This document shows, piece after piece, positions 13,281-27,700 of a DNA stretch of 64,000 nt. The DNA is from Aristolochia californica (lineage: Eukaryota > Streptophyta > Magnoliopsida > Piperales > Aristolochiaceae). The position numbers and the translations under genes were made by a program. Position 1 is the stretch's first letter; the number at the start of each line of letters is the position of its first letter. The stretch is from assembly GCA_029961685.1 (NCBI GenBank), contig JARWKL010000005.1, positions 19,062,164-19,126,163 on the forward strand, in the 5' to 3' direction. The notes under the pieces were generated by a model. It saw only the letters and a list, made by a program, of their open reading frames with translations, had not been told where the DNA came from and made no database searches.

Positions 13281-16200
13281 ATTTTTAACTGAGTGTTGAC
13301 TCCTAATCCATAAGTCATTCCTTACAAAAATATAGCCCGTTACGCATGATAAATCACATTACATTCATCTATGATCGTTAGGTTAGCTTTTTGTAAATGG
13401 TAAAATAATGGCTTGTTTGACTCGGGTAAATATCCCACCACACGTTCACTCGGGAATTTAATTTTATTCTCTTTAAAAGGTTTGGATCCATAGGTCATTT
13501 GCATCTTTAACATGTTTCAAGCATGCATGTGCATTTTTAAAAACATGTGAAGAAAAATCGCTTTCTTATAAAATTCTGAGCTATTAGGGTTGAACTAGTG
13601 GAATTTCACAAACTTGGATAACAAGCCTTTTGTGTTAATTTGTGGTGGGTGAAAATTTTCTTTACTTAATTTTTTTTATTGATTTAAATTCTTTCCATAC
13701 ATAAACTCTAAAATTTTCTTTTTATTGTGATCTATTTGCTTTTTCTCTCTTTTTTTGTTTACGAGATGAAGGGAAAGTGAAAACTCAAGTTTTGATTTTA
13801 GAAAAAATTATTGATCTAAAATGGAAATGCACAATGCACAAATGTAGAGAGAGATAATTCCAAAACGTTTTTTTAATTTTTAGGAAATGTTAACTCTTAT
13901 TAGTTTTATTATATCAGGTTCAGCAATCGTCAGGAAAACGGGGAGGTGGGGGATTTTTCACTTAGTGTTGACTCCCAATCCATAAGTCATTCCTTAAAAA
14001 AAAATAGCCCGTTATGCATGTTAAATCACTTTAGAATCATCTATGATCGTTAGGTAAACTTTTTGTTAATGGGCAAACTAATGGCTTGATTGACTTTGGT
14101 AAATATCCCACTGCACGTTCACTTGGGAATTTAATTTTATTCTCTTTAAAAGGTTTGGGTCCATAGGTCATTTGCATATTTAACATGTTTCAAGCATGCA
14201 TATCGATTTTTAAAAAATGTCTAGAAAAATCTCTTTCTTATAAATTTCTGAGCTATTAGGGTTTAACTAGTGGAATTTTCCCAAACATGGATAACAAACC
14301 TTTTGTGTTCATTTGTGGTGTGTGAATAAATTTTCTTTACTTACATTTTTTATTTAAATTCTTTCCATACATAAACTCTAAAATTTTCTTTTTATTGTGA
14401 TCTATTTGCCTGTTATCTCTTTTTTTGTAAACAAGATGAAAGGAAAGTGAAAACTCAAATTTTGATTTCAGAAAGAAGTATACATCTAAAATGGAAATGC
14501 ACAATGCATAAACGTAGAGAGATATAATTACCAAAAATTGTCGTAAATTTTTAGGGATAGTAAACTCTTTTCAGTTTTTATATATCAGGTTCTATAATCG
14601 TAGGGAAAAGGGGGACGCAGGAGATTTTGAACTAAGTGTTGACTCCCAATCCTTAAGTCATTCCATAGAAAAATATAGCCCGTTACACATGATAAATCAC
14701 TTCACAATCATCTATGATCGTTAGGTCAGCTTTTTGTAAATGGGCAAAATAATGTCTTGTTTGACTCGGGTAAATATCCCACCGCACGTTCACTTGGGAA
14801 TTTAATGTTATTCTCTATGAAAGGTTTGGATCCATAGGTCATTTACATCCTTAACTTGTTTCAAGCATGCATATCCATTTTTTAAAACATGTGTAGAAAA
14901 ATTTCTTTCTTATAAAATTCTGAGCTATTAGGGTTGACCTAGTGAAATTTCACAAACTTGGATAACAAGCCTTTTGTGTTAATTTGTGGTGGGTGAAAAA
15001 TTTCTTTACTTACATTTTTTTATTGCTTTAAATTCTTTCCATACATAAACTCTAAAATTTTCATTTTATTGTGATCTATTTGCCTTTTCTCTCTTTTTTT
15101 GTTTACGAGATGAAGGAAAAGTGAAAACTCAATTTTTGATTTCAGAAAAACGTTTACATCTAAAATTGAAATGCAAAATTCACAAACGTAGAGAGATATA
15201 ATTTTGAAATTTTTTTGTAATTTTTAGGAATAGTAAACTCTCTTTAGTTTTTATATATCACGTTCTGCAATTGTCGCGAATAGGGAGAGATGGGGGATTT
15301 TGAACTGAGTGTTGACACGCAATCCATAAGTCATTCCTTAATAAAAATATAGCCCATTGCGCATGATAAATCATGTTAAAATCATCTAAGATCGTTAGGT
15401 CAGTTTTTTGTAAAGGGGCAAAATAATGGTTTGTTTGACTCGGGTAAATATCCCACCGCACATTCACTTGGCAATTTAATGTTATTCACTTTAAAATGTT
15501 TGGTTCCCTAGGTCATTTGCATCTTTAACATGTTTCAAGCATGCATATGAATTTTTTAAAACATGTGAAGAAAAATATCATTCTTATAAAATTCCGAGCT
15601 ATTAGGGTTGAACTAGTGCAATTTTGCAAACTTGGATAACAAAATTTTTGTGTTCATTTGTGGTGTGTGAATAAATGTTATTTACTTATATTTTTTATTT
15701 CTTTAAATTCTTTCCATACGTAAACTCTAAAAATTTCATCTTATTGTGATCTATTTGCCTTTTATCTCTTTTTTTATTTACTAGATAAAGAGAAAGTGAA
15801 AACTCAATTTTTTATTTAAGAAAAAGTATACATCTAAAATGGAAATGCACAATGCACAAATGTTGCGAGATAAAATTTCGAATTTTTTTAACTCTTTTTC
15901 AGTTTTCATATATCAGGTTTTGCAATCGTCGGGAAAAGGGGGAGGCGGGGGATTTTTAACTAAGTGTTGACTCCCAATCCATAATTCATTCCTTACAAAA
16001 ATATAGCCCATTACTCCTGATAAATCTCTTTATAATCATTTATGATCGTTAGGTCAGCATTTTGTAAATGCGCAAAAAAATGGCTTGTTTGACTCGGGTA
16101 AATATCCCTCCGCACGTTCACTTGGGAATTTAATGTTATTCTCTTTAAAAAGATAGGATCCATAGGTCATTTGCATCTTGAACATGTTTGAATCATGCAT

Positions 16201-16399
16201 ATCCATTTTTTAAATCATGTGTAGAAAAATCTCTTTCTTATAAAAGTTCGAGCTATTAGGGTTGAACAAGTGGAATTTCCCAAACGTGGGTAACAAAACC
16301 TTTGTGTTCATTTGTGGTGCTTGAATAAATTTTCTTTACTTAGTTTTGTTATTGCTCTAAATTCTTTCCATACATAAACTCTAAAATTTTCATTTTGTT

Positions 16400-19300
16400 G
16401 TGATCTATTTGCCTTTTGTCTCTTTTTTTGTTTATGAGGTGAAGGGAAAGTGAAAACTCAAGTTTTGATTTAAGAAAAAAGTATACATAGAAAATGGAAA
16501 TGAACAATGCACAAATGTAGAGAGATAAAATTCCAAAAAGTGTTTGTAATTTTTAGGATTGTAAACGCTATTTAGTTTTTAGATATCAGGTTCTGCAATC
16601 GTTGGGAAAAGGAGGAGGGGGATTTTTAACTAAGTGTTGACTCCAAAACCAAAAGTGATTCGTTACAAAAATATAGCCCGCTACGCATGATAAATCACTT
16701 TTCAATCATCTATGATCGTTAGGTCAGGTTTTTGTAAATGGGTAAAATAATTGCTTGTTTGACTCAGGTAAATTTCCCACCGCATGTTCACATGGGAATT
16801 TAATGTTATTCTCTTGAAAAGGTTTGGATCCATAGGTCATTTGCATAATTAATATGTTTCAAGCATGCAAATCCATTTTTTAAAACATGTCTAGAAAAAT
16901 GTCTTTCTTATAAAATTCTGAGCTATTAGGGTTGAACTACTAGAATTTTACCAAACTTGGATAACAAAACTTTTGTGTTCATTTGTAGTATGTGAATAAA
17001 TTTTCTTTACTTAAATTTTTTATTGTTTTAAATTCTTTTCATACATAAACTCTAAAATTTTCATTTTCTTGTGATCTATTTGCCTTTTATCTTTTTTTTG
17101 TTTACGAGATGAAGGAAAAGTTAAAACTCAAGTTTTGATTTAAGAAAAAAAAATACATAGAAAATGGAAATGCACAACGCACAAATGTAGAGGGAGATAA
17201 TTGCAAAAGGTGCCTATAATTTTTAGGGATTGTAAACTCTTTTTTGTTTTTATATATCGGGTTCTGCAATCGTCGGGAAAAGGGGGAGGCGGGAGATTTT
17301 TAATTGAGTGTTGACTCCATATCCATAAGTCATTCCTTACAAAAATATAGCATGTTACACATGATAAATCACTTTACAATCATCTATGATTATTAGTTCA
17401 TCTTTTTTAAGTATGCAAAATAATGGCTTGTTTGACTCGGGTAAATATCCCACCGCACGTTCACTTGGGTATTTAATATTATTTTTTTAAAAGGTTTGGA
17501 TCCATAGGTCATTTGCATCTTTAACATGTTTCAAGCATGCATATTCATTTTTAAAAACATGTGTAAAAAATCGTTTTCGTATTACATTCTGAACTATTAG
17601 GGTAAAACTAGTGGAATTTCCCAAACTTGGACAACAAAACTTTTGTGTTCATTTGTGGTGTGTGAATAAATTATTTTAGGTTACATTTTTATTGCTTTAA
17701 ATTTTTTCCATACATAAACTCTAAAATTTTATTAGTCTTTATATATCAGGTTCTGCAATCGTTGGGAAAAAGGGGGACAAGGGATTTTTAACTGAGTGTT
17801 GACTCCCAATCCATATGTCATTTCTTACAAAAATATAGCCCGTTACACATGATAAATCACTTTACAATCATCTTTGATCGTCATGTCAACTTTTTTTAAA
17901 TGGCCAAAATAATGGCTTGTTTGACTCGAGTAAATATCCCCCTAGATGTTCACTTGGGAATTTAATGTTATTCTCTTCAAAAGTTTTGGATCCATAGGTC
18001 ATTTGCATCTTTAACATCTTTCAAGCTCGCATATCCATTTCTTAAATCATGTGTAGAAAAATCTCTTTCTTATAAAAGTCTGAGCTATTAGGGTTGAACT
18101 AGTGGAATTTCTCAAACTTGGACAACAAAACTTTTTTGTTCATTTGTGGTGTGTGAATAAATTTTTTAACTTACATTTTTTTATTACTTTAAATTCTTTC
18201 CATACATAAACTTTAAAATTTTTATTTTATATTGATCTATTTTCCATTTATCTCTTTTTTTGTTTTCGTGATGAAGGGAAAGTGAAAACTCAATTTTTTA
18301 TTTCAGAAAAATAGTATACATCTAAAATGGAAATGCACAATGCACAAATGTTGAGAGATATAATTCTGAAAATTGTCTGTAATCTTTAGGGACATAAAAC
18401 TCCTATTAGTTTTTATATATCTGGTTCGGCAATCGTCGAAAAAGGGGGAGGCGGGGGATTTTTAACTGAGTGTTGACTCCCAATCCATAAGTCATTCCTT
18501 ACAAAAATATAATCCGTTACTCCTGATAAATCACTTTACAATCATCTATGATCGTTAGGTCAGCTTTTTGTAAATGGGCAAAATAATGGCTTGTTTGACT
18601 TGGGTAAATATCCCCCTGCACGTTCACTGAGGAATTTAATGTTATTCTCTTTAAAAGGTTAGGATCCATAGGTCATTTGCATCATTAACATGTTTTAAGC
18701 ATGCATATCCATTTTTTAAATCATGTGTAGAAAAATCTCTTTCTTATAAAAGTCCGAGCTATTAGTGTAGAACTAGCGGTAGTTCCAAAACATGGATAAC
18801 AAAACTTTTGAGTTCATTTGTGGTGTGTGAATAAATTTTCTTTACTTACCTTGTTATTCCTTTAAATTCTTTCAGCACATAAACTCTAAAATTTTCATTT
18901 TGTTGTGATCTATTTTCCTTTTTTCTCTTTTTTTGTTTACGAGATGAAGGGAAAGTGAAAACTTAAGCTTTGATTTATGAAAAAAGTATACATAGAAAAT
19001 GGAAGTGCAGAATGCACAAATGTAGAGAGAGATAATTCCAAAAAGTTTCTATAATTTTTAGGGATTGTAAAGTCTTGTTAGTTTCTATATATCACGTTCT
19101 GCAATTGTTGGCAAAAGGGGGAGGCGGGTGATTTTTTACTGAGTGGTTACTCCCAATCCATAAGTTATTCCTTAAAAAAATATAGCCCATTACGCATGGT
19201 AAATCACTTTAGAATCATCTATGATCTTTAGGTCAACTTTTTGTTAATGGGCAAAATAATGGCTAGTTTGACTCAGGTAAATATCCCACCGCACGTTCAC

Positions 19301-22300
19301 TTGGGAATTTAATGTTATTCTCTTTAAGAGGATTGGATCCATAGGTCATTTGCATATTTAACATGTTTCAAGCATTCATTTCGATTTTTTAAAAATGTGT
19401 AGAAAAATCACTTTCATATAAAATTCTGAGCTATTAGGGTTGAACTTGTCAAATTTTCCCAAACTTGGATAACAAAGAACTTTTGTGTTCATTTGTGGTA
19501 TGTGAATAAATTTTCTCTACTTACATATGTTATTGCTTTAAATTCTTTCCATACATAAACTCTAAAATTTTCATTTTGTAAACTCTTTTTTTGTTTACGA
19601 GATGAACAAAAAGTGAAAACTTAAGTTTTGATTTAAGAAAAAAGTATACATCTAAAATGGAAATGCATAATGCACAAATGTAGAGAGAGCTAAATCCAAA
19701 AACTGTATGTAATTTTTATGGATTGTAAACTCTTTTTTATTTTTATTTATAAGGTTCAGCAATCGTCGGGAAAATGGGGAGGGGCGGGATTTTTAACTGA
19801 GTGTTGACTCCCAATCCATAAGTCATTCCTAACAAAAATAAAGCTCGTTATGCATGATAAATCACATTACAATCATCTGTGATCGTTAGGGCACCTTTTT
19901 GTAAATGGGCAAAATAATGGCTTGTTTGACTCGGGTAAATTTCCCACCGCACGTTCACTTGTTCTCTGTAAAAGGTTTGGAACCTTAGGTCATTTCCATC
20001 TTTAACATGTTTCAAGCTTGCATATAAATTTTTTAAATCATGAAGAGAAAAATTTCTTTCTTTTAAAATTTCGAGCTTTAAGGGTTGTAGTAGTGGAATT
20101 TTACAAAATTGTATATCAAAACTTTGGCGTTCATATGTGGTGTGTGAATAAATTTTTTTTCTTACATTTGTTCTTGCTCTAAATTCTTGCCATACATAAA
20201 CTCTAAAATTTTCATTTTGTTGTGATCTATTTGCGTTTTATCTCTTTTTTTGTTTATGAGATGAAGGGAAAGTGAAAACTCATGTTTTAATTTAAGAAAA
20301 AAGAATATATCTTAAATGGAAATGCACAATGCACAAAAGTAGAGAGAGAAAATTCCAAAAAGTGTCTGTAATTTTTATATATTAGGTTTACCAATCGTCG
20401 GGAAGAGGGGGAGGCGGGGGATTTTTAACAGAGTGTTGACTCCCAATCCATAAGTCATTCCTTACAAAAATATAGCCCGTTACGCATGATAAATCACTTT
20501 ACAATCATCTATGATCGTTAGGACAGCTTTTTGAAAATTGGCAAAATAATGGATTTTTTGACTAGGGTAAATTTCCCACCGCACGTTTACTTCAGAATTT
20601 AATGTTATTCTCATTAAAAGGTTTGGATCCATAAGTCATTTGCATCTTTAACATGTTTCAAGCATGCATATGCATTTTTTAAAACATGTGTACAAAAATA
20701 TCTTTCTTATAAAATTCCTAGCTATTAGGCTTGAACTAGTGATTTTTCACAAATTGGATAACAAGGAACTTTTGTGTTCATTTGTGGTGTGTGAATAAAT
20801 ATTATTTACTTACATTTTTATTGCTTTAACTTCTTTCCATACATAAACTCTAAAATTTTCATTTTGTTGTGATCTATTTGCCTTGTATCTCTTTTTTTTT
20901 ACGAGATGACGGAAAAATGAGAACTCAAGTTTTAATTAAAGATAAAAATATACATCTAAAATGGAAATGAACAATGCAGAAATGTGGAGAGATAAAATTC
21001 CGAAAAGTGTCTGTAATTTTTAGGGATTGTAAACTCTAATTAGTTTTTATATATTAGGTTTTGCAATCGTCGGGAAAAGGGGGAGGCGAGGGATTTTTAA
21101 CTGAGTCTTGACTCGCAATCCATAAGTCATTCCTTACAAAAATATAGCCCGTTACACATGATAAATCACTTTACAATCATCTATGATCATTAGGTTAGCT
21201 TTCTGTAAATGGGCAAACCAATGGCTTGTTTGACTCGGGTAAATTTCCCACCACACGTTCACTTGGGAATTTAATGTTATTCTCTTTAAAAGGTTTGGAT
21301 CCATAGGTAATTTGCATCTTTAACATGTTTCAAGGATGCATATCCATTTTTTTAAACATGTCTAGAAAAATCTCTTTCTTATAAAATTCCGAGCTATTCG
21401 GGTTGAACTACTAGAATTTTACCTAACTTGGATAACAAAACCTTTGAGTTCATTTGAGGTGTGAATAAATTTTCTTTACTAACATTTGTTATTGCTCTAA
21501 ATTATTTCCATACATAAACTCTAAAATTTTCATTTTGTTGTGAACTATTTGCCTTTTGCCCCTTTTATTGTTTACGAGATGAAGGGAAAGTGAAAACTCA
21601 AGTTTTGATTTAGGAAAAATGTAGACATAGAAAATGGAAATGCACAATGCACAAATGTAGAGAGTGAAAATTGCAAAAAGTGCTTATAATTTTTAGGGAT
21701 TATATATCAGGTTCTGCAATCGCCGGGAAAAGGGGGAGGCGGGAGGTTTTAAATTGAGTGTTGACTCCCAATCCATAAGTCATTCCTTACATAAATATAG
21801 CTTGTTAGGCTTGATAAATCACTTTACATTCATCTATGATCATTAGGTCATCTTTCTGTAAGTGGGCAAAACAATGGCTTGTTTGACTCAGGTAAATATC
21901 CCACCGCACGTTCACTTGGGAATTTAATGTTATTATCTTTAAAAGGTTTGGATCCATAGGTCATTTGCATCTTTAACATGTTTCACGCATGTATATTCAT
22001 TTTTAAAAACATGTGTAAAAAATCTCTTTCTTATAAAATTCCGAGCTATTAGGGCTGAACTAGTGGAATTTCCCAAACTTGGACAACAAAACTTTTGTGT
22101 TCATTTGTGGTGTGTGATAAAAAAATTTTAACATACATTTTTTATTGCTTTAAATTCTTTCCAAATGTAAACTGCAAAATTTTCATTTTATAGTGATCTA
22201 TTTTCCTTTTATCTTTTTTTTTGTTTTCGTGATGAAGGGAAAGTGAAAACTGAATTTTTTACTTCAGAAAAAAGTAAACATCTAAAATGTAAGTGCACAA

Positions 22301-24700
22301 TGCAGAAATGTTGAGAGATATAATTCCGAAAATTGTTTGTATTTTTTAGGGATAGAAAACTCTTATTAGTTTTTATATATCTGGTTCTGCAATCATCGGG
22401 GAAAGGGGGTGGCGGGGGATTTTTTACTGAGTGTTGACTTCCAATCCATAAGTCATTCCTTACAAAAATATAACCCGTTACTCATGATAATCACTTTATA
22501 ATCATATATGATCGTTAGGTCAGCTTTTTGTAAATGGGCAAAATAATGTCTTGTTTGACTCGGGTAGATATCCCCCTGCACGTTCACTTGGGAATTTAAT
22601 GTTATTCTCTTTAAAAGGTTAAGATCCATAGGTCATTTGCATGTTTAACATGTTTCAAGCATGCATATCCATTTTTTAAATCATGTGTAGAAAAATCTCT
22701 TTGTTGTAAAAGTCCGAGCTATTAGTGTTGAACTAGTGGAATTTCCCAAACATGGACAACAAAACTTTTGTGTTCATTTGTGGTGTGTGAATAAATTTTC
22801 TTTAATTACCATTGTTATTGCTTAAAATTCTTTCAGCAAATAAACTCTAAAATTTTCATTTTGTTGTGATCTATTTTCCTTTTTTTCTCTTTTTTTGTTT
22901 ACGAGATGAAGGGAAAGTGAAAACTCAAATTTTGATTTAAGAAAAACGTATACATTGAAAATAGAAATGCACAATGCACAAATGTAGAGAGAGATAATTC
23001 TACAAATTTTCTGTAATCTTTAGCGATTGTAAACTCTTGTTAGTTTTTATATATCACGTTCTACAATCGTCGGGAAAAGGGGGAGGCGGGGGATTTTTGA
23101 CTAAGTGGTTACTCCCAATCCGTAAGTCATTCATTAAAAAAATATAGCCCGTTACGCATGATAAATGACTTTAGAATCATCTATGATCTTTAGGTCAACT
23201 GTTGTTAATGGGCAAAATAATGGCTTGTTTGACTCAAGTAAATATCCCACAGTAGGTCCACTTGGGAATTTAATGTTATTCTCTTTAAAAGGTTTGGATC
23301 CGTAGGTCATTTGCATATTTAACATGTTTCAACCATGCATTTCGATTTTTTAAAAATGTCTTGAAAAATCTCTTTCTTATAAAATTCCAAGCTATTAGGG
23401 TTGAACTTATCGAATTTTCCCAAACTTGGATAACAAAGAACTTTTGTGTTAATTTGTGGTGGGTGAATAAATTTTCACTACTTACATTTTTTATTGCTTT
23501 AAATTCTTTCTATACATAAACTCTAAAATTTTCATTTTCTTAACTCTTTTTTTGTTTACGAGATGAACGGAAAGTAAAAACTTAACTTTTGATTTAAGAA
23601 AAATGTATACTTCTAAAATGGAAATGCACAATGCACAAATGTAGAGAGTGCTAAATCCAAAAAATTTCTATAATTTTTATGGATTGTAAACCCTTTTTTA
23701 TTTTTATTTATAAGGTTCTGCAATCGTCGGGAAAATGGACGGGGGCGGGATTTTTAACTGAGTGTTGACTCCCTATCCATAAGTCATTCCTTATAAAAAT
23801 ATAGCCCGTTATGCATGATAAATCACTTTACAATCAACTATGATCATTAGGTGACCTTTTTGTAAATGGGCAAAATATTGGCTTGTTTGACTCGTGTAAA
23901 TTTCCCACCGCACGTTCACTTGGGAATTTAATGTTAAGGTTTGGATCCTTAGGTCATTTGCATCTTTAACATGTTTCAAGTTTGCATATGAATTTTTGAA
24001 ATAATGAGGAGAAAAATTTATTTCTTTTAAAATTTTGAGCTTTAAGGGTTGTACTTGTGGAATTTTAAAAAATTGGATAAAAAAACTTGTGTGTTCATAT
24101 GTGGTGTGTGAATAAATTTTCTTTACTTACATTTGTTATTGCTCTAAATTCTTGCCATACATAAACACTAAAATTTTAATGTGGTTGTGATCTATTTGCG
24201 TTTTATCTCTTTTTTTGTTTATAAGACGAAGGGAAAGTGAAAACTCGAGTTTTAATTTAAGAAGAAAGTATACATCTTAAATGGAAATGCACAATACACA
24301 AAAGTAGAGAGAGAAAATTCCAAAAAGTGTCTGTAATTTTTAGGGATTGTAAACTCTTTTTAGTTTTTATATATTTGGTTCTACAATCGTCAGGAAAAGG
24401 GGGAGGCGGGGGATTTTTAACTGAGTGTTGACACCCAATCCATAAGTCATTCCTTACAAAAATATAGCCTGTTAGGCATGATAAATCATTTTACAATCAC
24501 CTATGACCGTTAGGTCAGTTTTTTGTAAATGGGCAAAATACTGTCTTGTTTGACTCGGGTAAATATCCCACTGCACGTTCACATGGGAAGTTAATGTTAT
24601 TCTCTTAAAAAGGTTTGGATCTATAGGTCATTTGCATCTTTAACACGTTTCAAGCATGAATCTCCATTTTTTAAATCATGTGTAGAAAAATTTCTTTCTT
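16400..24700 (+). repeat. Satellite block 2: six-monomer higher-order repeat, two copies
   Basis: Landmarks are 16590, 17259, 17749, 18423, 19095, 19753, 20385, 21057, 21710, 22383, 23057, 23714 and 24377. Private variants recur at an offset near 3960 bp. TTTCAGCA replaces TTTCCATACA at about 18870 and 22832. A shared deletion gives CATTTTGTAAACTC at about 19572 and CATTTTCTTAACTC near 23533. GATAACAAAGAACTT occurs near 19464 and 23428, and TTTAAGGGTTGTA near 20077 and 24042. Corresponding landmarks 18423/22383, 19095/23057 and 19753/23714 are 3960, 3962 and 3961 bp apart. Upstream of 17.7 kb the offset becomes about 4460 bp because the first copy holds an extra truncated monomer. The copies are diverged, so the amplification is not recent. 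Confidence 0.75.
17715..17750. other. Deletion junction: monomer missing ~175 bp
   Basis: CATAAACTCTAAAATTTT (ending about 17730) is followed directly by ATTAGTCTTTATATATCAGG. The segment from the pyrimidine-rich stretch through the GTAGAGAGAG block is missing. Landmarks at 17259 and 17749 are only 490 bp apart. This truncated unit has no counterpart in the second copy of the higher-order repeat, so either it arrived after the duplication or the partner lost it. Confidence 0.85.
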
Positions 24701-27700
24701 ATAAAAGTCCGAGCTATTAGGGTTGAACTAGTGGAATTTCCCAAACTTGGATAAAAAAAATTTTGTATTCATTTGTGGTGAGTGAATAAATTTTATTTAC
24801 TTTCCTTTATTATTGCTTTAAATTTTTTCCACACATAAACTCTAAAATTTTTATTTTATTGTGATCTATTTTCCTTTTTTCTCTTTTTTTGTTTACGAGA
24901 TGAAGGGAAAGTGAAAACAAAATTTTTTATTTAAGAATAAAATAGACATCTAAAATGGAAATGCACAATGCACAAATGTAGAGAGTGATAAATCAAAAAA
25001 GTGTGTATAATTTTTAGGTATTGTAAACTCTTTTTTGTTTTAATATATCAGGTTCTGCTATCGTAGAGAAAAAGCGGAGGCATGGGACTTTTAATTGAGT
25101 GTTGACTCCATTTCCATTAGTCATTCCGTACAAAAATATAGCCCATTACGCATGATAAAACACTTTACCATCATCTATGATTGATAAGTCAGCTTTTTGT
25201 AAATAATGGGCAAAATAATGGCTTGCTTGAGAAATTAATGTTATTCTCTTTAAAAAGTTTGGATCCATAGGTCATTTGCATCTTTAAAAAGTTTCAAGCA
25301 TGCATATCCATTTTTTAAAACATGTTTAAAAAAATATCTTTCTTATAAAATTCCGAGCAATTAGGTTGTACTAGCGGAATTTTACCAAACTTGGATAACA
25401 AAAAATTTGAGTTCATTTGTGGTGTGTGAATAAATTTTCATTACTAAGATTTGTTATTGCTTTAAATTCTTTCCATACATAAACTCTAAAATTTTCATTT
25501 TGTCGTGATCTATTTGCCTTTTATCTCTTTTTTTTTTTTTTTTTACAAGAAGAAGGGAAAGTGAAAATTCATGTTTTGATTAAAGAAAAAACTATACAAC
25601 AAAAATGTAAATGCACCATACAAAAATATACAGAGAGATAATTCCAAAAAGTGTCTGTAGTTTTTTGGCATTGTAAACTCTTTTTAGTTATTATATATCA
25701 GGTTCTGCAATCGCCAGGAAAATGGGGAGGGGGGCAATTTTTAACTGAGTGTTGAGTCCCAATCCATAAGTCATTCCTTAAAAAAATATAGCCTGTTATG
25801 CATGATAAATCACTTTACAATCATCTATGACCGTTAGGTCAGTTTTTTGTAAATCGGCAAAATAATGTTTTGTTTGACTCGAGTGAATAACCCACCGCAT
25901 GTTCACTTGGGAATTTAATGTTATTCTCTTTAAAAAGTTTGGAACCATAGGTCATTTGCATCTTTAACATTCTTCAAGCATGCATATCCATCTTTTAAAA
26001 CATGTGTAGAAAAATCTTTCTAATAAATTATGAGCTATTAGGGTTGAACTAGTGGAATTTCCCAAACTTGGATAACAAAACTTTTGTGTTCATTTGTGGT
26101 GTGTGAATAAAGTTTCCGTTTGTTATTGCTTTAAATTCTTTCCAAATGTAAACTCTAAAATTTTCATTTTATTGTGATCTATTTGCCTTTTATCTCTTTT
26201 TTAGTTTTCAAGATGAAGGGAAAGTGAAAACTCAAGTTTTGATTTAAGAAAAAAGTAGACATCTAAAATGGAAATGTACAATTCACAAATGTAAAGAGGG
26301 ATAATTCCAAAAAGTGTCTATAATTTTTAGGGATTGTTAACTCTTTTTAGTTTTTATATATCACATTTTGCAATCGTCGGGAAAAAGGGGTTGCACGGGA
26401 TTTTTATCTGAGTGTTGACTCCACATTCATGAGTCAATCCTTCCAAAAATATAGCTCGTTACTCATGATAAATCCCTTTACAATCTGCTCCGATCATTTG
26501 ATCAGCTATTTGTAAATGGGCAAAATAATGGCTTGTTTGACTCGGGTAAATTTCCCACCGCACGTTCACTTGGGAATTTAATTTTATTCTCTTTAAAAGG
26601 TTAGGATCCTTAGGTCATTTTCATCTTTAACAAGTTTCAAGCATGCATATCCATTTTTTAAAACATGTGTAAAAAAATCTCTTTCTTATAAAATTCCGAG
26701 CAATTAGGGTTGAACTAGCGGAATTTTACCAAACTTGGATAACAAAACTTTTGTGTTGATTTGTGGTGTGTGAATAAATTTTCTTTATTAACATTTGTTA
26801 TTGCTTCAAATTCTTTCCATACATAAACTCTAAAATTTTCATTTTGTTGTGATCTATTTGCCTTTGATCTCTTTTTTTTGTTTAAGAGATGAAGGGAAAG
26901 ATAAAACTCAAGTTTTGATTTAAGAAAAAAATATACCTCGAAAACAAAAATGCACAATTCACAAATATAGAGAGAGATAATTCCAAAAAGTGTCTATAAT
27001 TTTTAACGATTGTAAACTCTTTTTAGTTTTTATGTATAAGGTTCTGCAATCGTCTGGAAAAGGGGGAGACGTGGGATTATTAACTGAGTGTTGGCTCCCA
27101 ATCCGTAAGTCGTTCCTTACAAAAATATAGCCCGTTACGCATGATAAATCACTTTACAATCATCTACGATCGTTAGGTCAGTTTTTGTAAATGGGCAAAA
27201 TAATGTCTTGTTTGACTCGGGTAAATATCCCACCGCACGTTCACTTGGGAATTTAATTTTTTTCTCTTTAAAAGGTTTGGATCCATAGGTCATTTGCATC
27301 TTTAACATTTTTCAAGCATGCACGTCCATTTTTTAAAACATGTGTAAAAAAATCTTTGTAATCAAATTCCAAGCTATTAGGGTTGAACTAGTGGAATTTC
27401 CCAAACTTGGATAACAAAACTTATTTGTTCATTTGTGGTGTGTGAATAAATTTTCTTTACTTACATTTGTTATTGCGATAAATTTTTTCCAAACGTAAAC
27501 CCTAAAATTTTCATTTTATTATGATCTATTTGCCTTTTATCTCTTTTTTGGTTTACGAGATGAAGGGAAAGTGAAAACTCAAGTTTTGATTTAAGAAAAA
27601 ACTATACATCTAAAATGGAAATGCACAATGCACAAATGTAGAGAGAGGTAATTCCAAAAAGTTTCGGTAATTTTTAGGGATTGTAAACTTTTGTTAGTTT

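Larger units (their letters stand above)
1..16400 (+). repeat. Satellite block 1: diverged monomers, no strong higher-order register
   Basis: Landmarks fall at 206, 872, 1545, 2212, 2885, 3556, 4236, 4926, 5686, 6337, 6928, 7562, 8217, 8866, 9541, (one copy lost), 10546, 11222, 11895, 12569, 13244, 13917, 14588, 15261 and 15916. Monomers here carry the CTTGGGAATT form and the AAAATTTTCATTTT form. Irregular spacings mark indels: 760 bp after 4926 (internal duplication), 591 bp after 6337 (duplication plus larger deletion) and 1005 bp after 9541 (a unit missing about 330 bp). I see no gene or foreign insertion in this block. Confidence 0.9.
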